The notes beneath the pieces were generated by a model, which was not told the DNA's origin, made no database searches, and saw nothing but the letters and a program-made list of their open reading frames with translations. Made by a program: the position numbers and the translations under genes. From the NCBI GenBank assembly GCA_013003465.1, contig JABDIZ010000243.1, positions 1 to 7,329 on the forward strand: a stretch of 7,329 bases of DNA, given 5' to 3'. Positions 1-5,485 of the stretch are shown piece after piece (position 1 is the first letter of the stretch; each line of letters opens with the position of its first letter). The stretch comes from Rhodothermaceae bacterium (GTDB lineage Bacteria > Bacteroidota > Rhodothermia > Rhodothermales > Rubricoccaceae).

Positions 1-1895
1 GGGTCTATGACCATCGGGTGGATATAGAACTTGAAGCCGGTGGCGCCGGGTGGATTCACCAAGGTCAGCGCATTGCCGACAGGTCCCCCCTGCCCGGTCT
101 GGCCCTCCGTAATGCTCTGAATTTCCGTCTGTTCAGCGTTGGTGTAGTTCAGTCGCGTAAACCTACCAGTCGAGAACGAGGCAATCACATATGTATCACC
201 GAAATACCCAACGCCCCCGTCGTTCGAGAGAATACGTTCGCCGACGGTAAAGTCCATCCCACCGGGTTCTTCACGCAGGTCTCGGATGTACGAGGTACCC
301 GTGTCCTGCAAACCGGTCGCGATGCGCGGGTCGCCCGCCTCATCGCTGATGAACACCGTGTACGACTGAGCGACGTTGAGTCCGTTTCCGTTCGTGTTCT
401 CCCACGTCACGGTCTCGGCCCCAATGTCGCGTGTCAGGAATACGCCGCCGTCATTGCCGCTCCACATCAGATCCGGGTCCGATGGATCGAAGCACACCGC
501 GTGCTGGTCGATGTAGTGCTCTGGATAAAAATCGGAATAGACGGGATCGATAATGACCTCGATAGCCGAATACCCTCCGATGCTCGCATCGTCGAAGTTG
601 GGAATCGGCGTCGCAAACCCGTCAGTGGAGCGATAGAGTTGGATGCCGCCCACCACGACGAGGTTCTCATCGTCTGGTTTGACCCCCAGCACCATCGCGT
701 AGTTGCGGAAGCTAAAGAGCCGCGCGCCGTGGAAGCGCGAGCCGGGGTAGTCCGGCAGGTTCGCCGAGCGGTCCTCCGATGCGCCCGTCGCCAGATTGAG
801 CTTGTGAAAACGGAAGTCCTCCTCGCCTGTCGTGGCACTGACCGATGCCATCGTGAGGAGGTAGACGGTATCCGGATTTGAGGGTGCGATGGCAATCAGC
901 GTGCGCTCATGGGCGGATGGATAGGTGGACGGCGTGATGTTGGCCCACGTGAGCCCGTCATCCTCCGAGACATAGACCCCGCCCGCTGGCGACTGCCCAC
1001 CGGAGAGGTTGAGCGTGGAGAGCGTCGCCACGATACGACCGTCCGGCCGGACGGCTACCTCGCTGTACTGGTGCGCGCTCTGGCTACCCAGTACTCGCGG
1101 AAACGACGCCGTGATTTCGTCCGAGTCTGAGCGGTAGACCCCACTGAAGTTGTTGGTCACGAAGACCGTGCCGGTCGTAGGGCTCACCGCGATCCGGCTC
1201 ACGAAATCGAACGCGGCGTCGGCGCTTGATGGACTTCCCGCGATGCTGTTCGGCATCAGCGTCCACGACTCTCCATTGTCCGTCGATTTGTAGAGCCCGA
1301 GCGCGTAGTACGCCGCATAGCTACCGGTCCACCCGGCGGTCCCTCGCGTTTCGCCGCCTCCCGCGTACCAGGTGTTCGTGTGACCGGGACGCGGGTCCTG
1401 CACGAGCGTCGTGAACGTCAGTTGATCGCCCGGCATCGTCGTCTGGCGCCACATGGCCCCCTGGTCGTCGGACTTCCAGATACCTCCCGAGGCGGCACCG
1501 GCGAGGATCGTCTGCGAGTCCATCACGTCGACGGCTACCGTCAGTATTCGGCCGCCGAGGCTGTCCGGTCCAGCCTCGGCCCAATCCAGGACGGCTCCGC
1601 CGAGATCACTGGTGCGCTTGGGCAACGTGCGCGCATACGCCACTTCGCGGGCGCGCATTCCCAGAGGAATCTCCCCCGTTGCTGGATCGCGGAACGTCCA
1701 AAACGCCTGCTCGACGTTCTGGGGCGATGGCCCCTCTTCGCCCTCCTCCTCGTCTTCGAGTGCGAGGACAGCGCGAGGCTCCACGACGGGCTCCTCGACA
1801 AGCCAGGAGAGCACAAACCAGCCGAGGGCCACGCAGGTGAGGCTCAGCGCCAACAGGACTAGCCCACGCGAAGGGGTAATAGGACGATCAGGCAT
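1..1895 (-). CDS. BNR/Asp-box beta-propeller exported protein (C-terminus beyond window)
   Basis: The frame is open from ATG at 1895-1893 to the left edge: 631 codons with no stop, so the gene is 3'-truncated by the window. Residues about 11-33 are a hydrophobic signal or anchor segment, followed by an acidic stretch (about 47-55, EDEEEGEEG). Asp-box motifs (SxDxGxxW) are visible as SDDQGAMW (about 142-149), STDNGESW (about 204-211) and SEDDGLTW (about 310-317). A degenerate one begins YRSTDG near 421. LGGR near 113-116 and GNDGG near 480-484 recall the sialidase-like/VPS10-like propeller proteins of Bacteroidota and Rhodothermota. These are usually T9SS substrates with a C-terminal sorting domain, which here would lie off the left edge. 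Asp-boxes are structural, so they do not show glycosidase activity; no substrate can be named. It diverges from the PQQ dehydrogenase gene. No Shine-Dalgarno is visible. The fold call is firm and the function unknown. Confidence 0.85.
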   Translation of the reverse strand, partial: MPDRPITPSRGLVLLALSLTCVALGWFVLSWLVEEPVVEPRAVLALEDEEEGEEGPSPQNVEQAFWTFRDPATGEIPLGMRAREVAYARTLPKRTSDLGGAVLDWAEAGPDSLGGRILTVAVDVMDSQTILAGAASGGIWKSDDQGAMWRQTTMPGDQLTFTTLVQDPRPGHTNTWYAGGGETRGTAGWTGSYAAYYALGLYKSTDNGESWTLMPNSIAGSPSSADAAFDFVSRIAVSPTTGTVFVTNNFSGVYRSDSDEITASFPRVLGSQSAHQYSEVAVRPDGRIVATLSTLNLSGGQSPAGGVYVSEDDGLTWANITPSTYPSAHERTLIAIAPSNPDTVYLLTMASVSATTGEEDFRFHKLNLATGASEDRSANLPDYPGSRFHGARLFSFRNYAMVLGVKPDDENLVVVGGIQLYRSTDGFATPIPNFDDASIGGYSAIEVIIDPVYSDFYPEHYIDQHAVCFDPSDPDLMWSGNDGGVFLTRDIGAETVTWENTNGNGLNVAQSYTVFISDEAGDPRIATGLQDTGTSYIRDLREEPGGMDFTVGERILSNDGGVGYFGDTYVIASFSTGRFTRLNYTNAEQTEIQSITEGQTGQGGPVGNALTLVNPPGATGFKFYIHPMVID

Positions 1896-1927
1896 GTCGG
1901 TGGCAAGGGGTAGGCTTGGAATGAATG

Positions 1928-1944
1928 GCCTAGACAATCTAGGC
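1928..1944. repeat. Perfect 7-bp inverted repeat overlapping a promoter element
   Basis: GCCTAGA and TCTAGGC are perfect reverse complements separated by CAA. The repeat covers the candidate -10/-7 element (1935-1941) of the leftward promoter for the BNR gene, where a repressor operator would be expected. It could equally form a small hairpin in the 5' leader if transcription starts upstream of it. The symmetry is directly visible; the role is inferred. Confidence 0.6.
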
Positions 1945-1964
1945 AATGTACTGGATCACGCCAA
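1935..1964 (-). promoter_or_regulatory. Candidate leftward promoter of the BNR gene
   Basis: Read on the minus strand, TTGGCG (1964-1959) is followed after 17 bases by TAGATT, or equivalently TTG, 20 bases, then TAGATTG. This fits a sigma-70-like pair at optimal spacing and partly fits the Bacteroidota form TTG...TAnnTTTG. It would give a 5' leader of roughly 30-35 nt before the ATG at 1895. The rightward promoter in the same gap has the same layout, which strengthens the call. No start-site data are available. Confidence 0.4.
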
Positions 1965-2008
1965 CCCCTCCTCAGGGCATTGCCTCATGCCCTTGATAAG
2001 ATGCCTCA
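1941..2008. repeat. Three TTGCCT-like boxes in the divergent promoter gap
   Basis: AGGCAATG at 1941-1948 is the exact reverse complement of CATTGCCT at 1978-1985. TGCCTCA occurs at 1981-1987 and again at 2002-2008, a 21-bp step or about two helical turns. The middle box is shared by both relationships. Such an arrangement is typical of binding sites for a dimeric or cooperative regulator acting on both divergent genes, but the regulator is unknown and short repeats can arise by chance. Confidence 0.4.
1974..1993. repeat. Perfect 7-bp inverted repeat between two divergent promoters
   Basis: AGGGCAT (1974-1980) and ATGCCCT (1987-1993) are perfect reverse complements with a 6-base spacer. The repeat sits between the two outward-facing TTG elements (1962-1964 and 1993-1995), touching the rightward one. 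That is a natural place for a shared regulator. It has no T-run on either side, so it is unlikely to be a terminator. Confidence 0.55.
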
Positions 2009-2022
2009 ATTCCCCTAGTCTG
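1993..2022 (+). promoter_or_regulatory. Candidate rightward promoter of the PQQ sugar dehydrogenase gene
   Basis: TTGATA at 1993-1998 (five of six to the -35 consensus) is followed by TAGTCTG at 2016-2022. The interval is TTG, 20 bases, TAGnnTG, exactly as in the leftward candidate. The start codon at 2059 would then follow a leader of about 30 nt. The -10 match is weak by the E. coli standard, so confidence is modest. Confidence 0.4.
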
Positions 2023-2058
2023 TCGAGGCTACTTGGTCAGATCGGCTTCCCAGCCCTT

Positions 2059-3489
2059 ATGCTTCATCGCTACGCCCTCGTCCTCGCGCTGCTGCCCCTG
2101 GTGCTGCGCGCTCAGCCCTTTCCTACCGAGAATGCATTCCCCAACCTCGCGTTCTTCGTCCCCACCGACCTCCAGCATGCAGGCGACGGCACCGATCGCC
2201 TGTTCGTCGTGGAGCAGACCGGGCGTATCCAGGTGTTTGCCAACGATCCGGCGACGACGCAGGTCACTACGTTTCTCGATATCAGTAGCCGCGTCCTGAG
2301 CGATGCGCGCTTCGGGATGCTCGGTCTCGCCTTTCACCCGGATTACGCGAGCAACGGGTTCTTCTACGTCCACTACACGGCGGCCAATCCGCAGCGCAGC
2401 GTGATTGCGCGGTTCTCCGTGAGCGCGGGCGATCCGAACGTGGCCGACCCCAACTCAGAGTTGGTGCTGCTGGAGGTCGGGCAGCCGCACAACTTCCATA
2501 ACGGCGGCGCGCTCGCCTTCGGGCCGGACGACGGCTTCCTCTACATCCCGTTTGGCGACGGGGGCCCCGGCTTCGACCCCAACGGCGAGGGGCAAGACCG
2601 CACGACGCTCCTTGCCACCGTGCTCCGCATCGACGTGGACAACCCGGATGCGGGGCTCAACTACGGCATCCCGCCGGACAACCCGCTCGTGGGCAACACC
2701 GAAGGTTGGCGTGAGGAGATCTGGGCGTGGGGCCTGCGCAATCCGTGGCGCATCAGCTTCGACCCTGTCACGGGCTGGCTCTGGGCGGGCGAGAACGGCG
2801 AGGACCGCCGTGATGAGATCAACCGGATTGAAGCCGGGAAGAACTACGGCTGGAGCGTGATGGAAGGCTCGCTCTGCTTCAGCCCAATGACCGGATGCAC
2901 CACCGACGGCCTCACGCTGCCGCTCTATGAGTACAGCGACCCACCGCGCCGCTCGGTCATCGGCGGCTATGTGTACCGGGGCAGCCGCACCCCCGAGTTG
3001 GACGGCCTCTACCTCTTCGGCGATTTCGTGATCGGCAAACTGTGGAGTCTCGAAGTCGATGGCGCGGGGCCGCCGGTCCGAACGGAGTTGGCGAGCGGCG
3101 TGCAGGCCCTGTCCACCTTCGGCCTCGACGAGCAGGGCGAGGTGTATTTCGCCGAGGCAGGGACGGGCTTCATCAAACGCTTCGTGCCTACCAACACGGC
3201 CGTGGAGCCTGAGGCGCCGCCCGCCTCCTTCACGCTCTTCCCACCTGCACCCAATCCATCCACCAGCGGCGTGGTGCGCCTGGGCTTCCGCCTGCAACAG
3301 CCTGCTCCGGTACGACTGGCCGTGGTGGATCTCCTTGGTCGCGAGATCGCCATCCTAGCCGAGGGAATGCATACGGCCGATCTGCACACGGCGATCTGGA
3401 GTCCGCTGGCGGCAGCCCCCGGCGTCTACCTCGCCCGCCTGACGGTAGACGGGGGATCCACGACGCAGCGATTCACCGTGCTGCGCTGA
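2059..3489 (+). CDS. Secreted PQQ-dependent sugar dehydrogenase with T9SS-type sorting tail
   Basis: A 476-residue protein of the glucose/sorbosone dehydrogenase family (PF07995), a six-bladed propeller that oxidises aldoses to lactones using PQQ. The start at 2059 sits directly before a signal peptide (residues 1 to about 18, cleavage likely after LRA). The frame stays open upstream to 1453, but that part has no such signal and lies antisense to the BNR gene. Family marks: LGLAFHPDY near 93-101, HNGG at 147-150 (H147 is the likely catalytic base), FGDGG at 165-169, GLRNPWR at 225-231 (PQQ-contacting Arg/Asn in relatives), NYGW at 262-265, GGYVYRG at 302-308 and YLFGDF near 318-323. Residues about 391-476 form a sorting-type domain (FTLFPPAPNPS, VVDLLGREIAIL, PGVYLARL), implying outer-membrane export by T9SS. 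Substrate sugar and electron acceptor are unknown; the nearby HiPIP is one possibility. Confidence 0.92.
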   Translation: MLHRYALVLALLPLVLRAQPFPTENAFPNLAFFVPTDLQHAGDGTDRLFVVEQTGRIQVFANDPATTQVTTFLDISSRVLSDARFGMLGLAFHPDYASNGFFYVHYTAANPQRSVIARFSVSAGDPNVADPNSELVLLEVGQPHNFHNGGALAFGPDDGFLYIPFGDGGPGFDPNGEGQDRTTLLATVLRIDVDNPDAGLNYGIPPDNPLVGNTEGWREEIWAWGLRNPWRISFDPVTGWLWAGENGEDRRDEINRIEAGKNYGWSVMEGSLCFSPMTGCTTDGLTLPLYEYSDPPRRSVIGGYVYRGSRTPELDGLYLFGDFVIGKLWSLEVDGAGPPVRTELASGVQALSTFGLDEQGEVYFAEAGTGFIKRFVPTNTAVEPEAPPASFTLFPPAPNPSTSGVVRLGFRLQQPAPVRLAVVDLLGREIAILAEGMHTADLHTAIWSPLAAAPGVYLARLTVDGGSTTQRFTVLR

Positions 3490-3650
3490 GAGACTGTTGA
3501 GAGTTCCGGGAGAACGGCGAGCGTGAGCGAGACAGGCCACGTCCAGAAGCGCGAAACAGGCGATGCGTCGCATCGGCGATGCAGCGCGACGCCGACACGG
3601 GGCGTCGCAGCCATGCGCAGCCCGTCTCGGCGAAGCCTCAACCGTCTCTT
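3488..3650. mobile_element. MITE-like element or IS remnant with imperfect terminal inverted repeats
   Basis: The ends are near-inverted copies: GAGACTGTTGAG (3490-3501) against the reverse complement of 3637-3648, GAGACGGTTGAG, one mismatch in 12. Aligning the outer 31 bases of each end (3488 inward, 3650 inward) gives about 22 matches. The segment has no convincing coding frame and ends are of a type common in IS5-like and related insertion sequences (general recollection, not a database match). It lies exactly between the PQQ gene stop (TGA 3487-3489) and the converging NTF2-like gene, whose stop begins at 3661. The flanking triplets are TGA and TTA, so no clean target duplication is seen. 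It could instead be a convergent-gene terminator structure. Confidence 0.4.
3586..3608. repeat. Strong 8-bp hairpin inside the convergent gap
   Basis: GCGACGCC (3586-3593) and GGCGTCGC (3601-3608) are perfect reverse complements around a 7-base loop. Just upstream are two smaller overlapping hairpins: GATGCG/CGCATC at 3562-3574 and GCATC/GATGC at 3570-3582. No T-run follows on either strand, so a canonical intrinsic terminator is not supported. The position between two converging genes still makes a two-way termination or RNA-end-protecting role plausible. Confidence 0.45.
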
Positions 3651-3660
3651 AGCCGCTCGC

Positions 3661-4218
3661 TCAGTCGTCGCTTGGCAAATACTCTGCGGGAATGGGCGCA
3701 GCTTCGGACTCCTGCTCCCAGAAGATGTTCAGCACCCACCAGCGCTCGCCGTCGTGGTAGAGCTGGAAGCTGTTGATGCCACGTGCGAAGGGGTCTTCGG
3801 CCGGATCCAGGCGGCTCTCGTAGGTGCTCCAGACGTGCGCCATGCGGTCGTAGCGCTCCACCACACTCGACGATTCCACCTCGTAGAAGCCCTTGCCTTG
3901 GAAGATGGGCGCGTTGCGGAATTGGTTGCTTGCCAATTCGACATAGTCCTCCACGGACCAGACGATGGGGCGCGCCTGCTCCCCTTGCACCGCCAGCGGC
4001 ATGAGCCGACCGTCCTGATGCATGAGGCTGCGGAATCGGTCCCAGTCGCGGTCCTCGGTGGCGGGCCCGGAGATCACGTCGTAGATGGCCGCGATGATCG
4101 CCTCGATGGACTCGACATCGGCCGGATCGGCCTCAGGCCAGTCTGACTCCGGCTGGGCCTCCACAGGGCGAACGGCGAGGAGCAGAACGGCGAGTCCAAG
4201 CAGCAGCAGACGGGGCAT
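3661..4218 (-). CDS. Secreted NTF2/SnoaL-like domain protein
   Basis: A 185-residue protein beginning with a clear signal peptide (LLLLGLAVLLLAV, cleavage likely after VEA at 21). The mature part has the cone-fold NTF2-like pattern. Helix 36-50 (VESIEAIIAAIYDVISG) is followed by DWDRFRSLMHQDGRLMP (58-74). Later come SVEDYVELASNQF (88-100), the strands GFYEVESSSVVERYDRMAHVWSTYESR near 110-136, and FQLYHDGERWWVLNIFWEQE near 151-170. Proteins of this type are usually annotated as nuclear transport factor 2 family or hypothetical; their ligand or reaction is unknown, and many members are non-catalytic. The start is fixed by the signal peptide. It lies 33 bp after the HiPIP gene on the same strand, so the two are probably co-transcribed, hinting at a shared periplasmic setting. 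No Shine-Dalgarno is visible. Confidence 0.82.
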   Translation of the reverse strand: MPRLLLLGLAVLLLAVRPVEAQPESDWPEADPADVESIEAIIAAIYDVISGPATEDRDWDRFRSLMHQDGRLMPLAVQGEQARPIVWSVEDYVELASNQFRNAPIFQGKGFYEVESSSVVERYDRMAHVWSTYESRLDPAEDPFARGINSFQLYHDGERWWVLNIFWEQESEAAPIPAEYLPSDD

Positions 4219-4251
4219 CAGGAAATCCAGACTAAAGGGGGAAGGAACAAC

Positions 4252-4653
4252 TCAGGCGCCCACGATGGCGGCCCATGAGGTACAATGACCAGCGGGCGAG
4301 ACCGGCCCGGCGAAGATCTGACAACCGCCGCACGGCGCCATCTCGTCCGGCGCGTTGTAGAACCGGCAGTTGACGCAGTTCTGATCTGCCACCTCGGAGG
4401 CGTCCACGTAGTTGAGCGAGGTCCGTATCTGCTGATCGCTGTCGCTCAACGTGGCATAGCCAAGGCAACTCGACGCCTCAATAACCTCGGCACCGGTTCC
4501 TGCGCCGCCTCCATCGGCGCCCTCTTCTCCCCCGCCACAGGCTGCGAGAAACCCGGTCACGCCGACGGCCGCGGCGGCGCGTCCGAGGAAGGCCCGACGT
4601 GAGACCGAAGAGCTAGAAGGCGGGAGTGGTTGAGTGGCGTCTGGAGCAGGCAT
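4252..4653 (-). CDS. High-potential iron-sulfur protein (HiPIP), Tat-exported lipoprotein
   Basis: A 133-residue protein carrying the HiPIP signature (PF01355). Cysteines C93 and C96 (CVNCRFY), C111 (GGCQIF) and C124 (GHCTSW) are the expected four ligands of one [4Fe-4S] cluster cycling between +3 and +2. LNYVD near 80-84 matches the usual conserved tyrosine region. The N-terminus has a twin-arginine signal (SRRAFLG, 18-24), a short hydrophobic run and a lipobox LAAC (C39). This suggests Tat export of the folded holoprotein followed by lipid anchoring. A Gly/Glu-rich linker (40-55) tethers the domain. Two further cysteines, C63 and C108, are unusual. In Rhodothermus marinus a HiPIP carries electrons from alternative complex III to the caa3 oxidase; a similar role is inferred here. 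The 76-bp gap upstream shows no convincing terminator or promoter. Confidence 0.93.
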   Translation of the reverse strand: MPAPDATQPLPPSSSSVSRRAFLGRAAAAVGVTGFLAACGGGEEGADGGGAGTGAEVIEASSCLGYATLSDSDQQIRTSLNYVDASEVADQNCVNCRFYNAPDEMAPCGGCQIFAGPVSPAGHCTSWAAIVGA

Positions 4654-4729
4654 TGTGTAGGAGGGTGTAAGCGATGAAGGAAGTAAAGGCGTGGCGGCGT
4701 CGCAAGCAAGCCACTGATGCTCAAGTTGG

Positions 4730-5485
4730 TCACCGTGCTCCCGCCTGAGCCTCAGCTAGCGTGGCCCGTACGACTTCGGAAAGCCGGGCATGATCGTCCA
4801 CGACGTGCGCGGGTGGGATCACGCCATCATCGGCGAGGGCGTGGATGGCGTCGCGCGTGAAATCCGTGGGGACGGCGATGCAGGCGAGCCCAGCCGTATG
4901 GGCCGCGCGGACACCGCTCGGCGAGTCTTCGATGGCGAGCGCCTGGGCGGGCGGCACGTCCAGCGTGCGCGTGACGAGGTAGTAGACCTCAGGGTCCGGC
5001 TTGGTGCTCGTCACGTCGTCGGCCGTGGCGATGGCGTCGAAGGCGCCGGTGAAGCCGAGGGCGGCAAGCACTTGGTCGGTTTCGTCACGCTTCGAGGTGG
5101 TGGCGAGGGCCGTCCGGCAGAAGAAGTCGTGGGCGTGCCGCAGGAGCGCCATGGCATCCGGCCAGGCGTGCGCGCGGAGCAGCGCTGGGTCGTCCAGCAT
5201 GGCGTGGTAGTAGCGGAGGCGCACGCCGACAAACGCTTCCCACGGCTCGTCTGCGTCGAACGCCTCTAGGTGCGCGCGGCTCGGCTCCTCCAATCCAAAC
5301 TGCTCCAGCAACGTCGTCGCCACGGCCTCGCGCGACTGTCCGACGACAGCACCGTAGGCTGCCGTCACCTCTTCCTCGTCAATGGAATCGTCGAGTTCGC
5401 GGGCCGCCTTGGCGTACGACTGCGCCTTGAGCTGCTCGGTCTGGACGAGCGTGCCATCCATGTCAAATACGACGAGTCGGATCAT
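4730..5485 (-). CDS. HAD-superfamily subfamily IA hydrolase (sugar-phosphate phosphatase-like)
   Basis: A 251-residue cytoplasmic protein with all HAD motifs. Motif I is DMDGT (D8 nucleophile, D10 acid/base), motif II the Thr/Ser of ATTSK (129-132), motif III K162 in TKPDPEVY, and motif IV EDSPSG (E186, D187). A helical cap lies between motifs I and II (about 15-100), typical of the beta-phosphoglucomutase/phosphoglycolate phosphatase branch. GTL after motif I leans towards phosphatase rather than mutase, but the substrate cannot be read from sequence. Its ATG overlaps the stop of the upstream glucanase gene as ATGA (5482-5485), which implies translational coupling; GAGGGG about 8 nt before the ATG may serve as a weak ribosome site. 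Pairing with a glucanase suggests a role on a glucose phosphate, which is inference. Confidence 0.9.
   Translation of the reverse strand: MIRLVVFDMDGTLVQTEQLKAQSYAKAARELDDSIDEEEVTAAYGAVVGQSREAVATTLLEQFGLEEPSRAHLEAFDADEPWEAFVGVRLRYYHAMLDDPALLRAHAWPDAMALLRHAHDFFCRTALATTSKRDETDQVLAALGFTGAFDAIATADDVTSTKPDPEVYYLVTRTLDVPPAQALAIEDSPSGVRAAHTAGLACIAVPTDFTRDAIHALADDGVIPPAHVVDDHARLSEVVRATLAEAQAGAR

Noticed and set aside
18..881. Rightward open frame of 287 codons opposite the BNR gene
   Set aside because: It is an antisense shadow: the leftward frame shows Asp-boxes and propeller motifs, while this one has no recognisable domain.
1453..2058. In-frame upstream extension of the PQQ dehydrogenase frame by about 200 codons
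   Set aside because: It lies antisense to the 5' part of the BNR gene, reads as low-complexity Ser/Arg-rich sequence, crosses the candidate promoters, and would bury the signal peptide that starts at 2059.
2455..3297. Leftward open frame of 280 codons opposite the PQQ dehydrogenase
   Set aside because: Antisense shadow of a GC-rich gene; the plus-strand frame has the full family motif set.
3523..4146. Rightward open frame of 207 codons through the convergent gap and opposite the NTF2-like gene
   Set aside because: It starts inside the inverted-repeat segment and is antisense to a gene with a clear signal peptide and domain pattern; no recognisable motifs.
4654..4729. Possible terminator or promoter between the HAD and HiPIP genes
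   Set aside because: No stable inverted repeat with a T-run was found. A weak TTG...TACTTCC pair on the minus strand is too poor to call.
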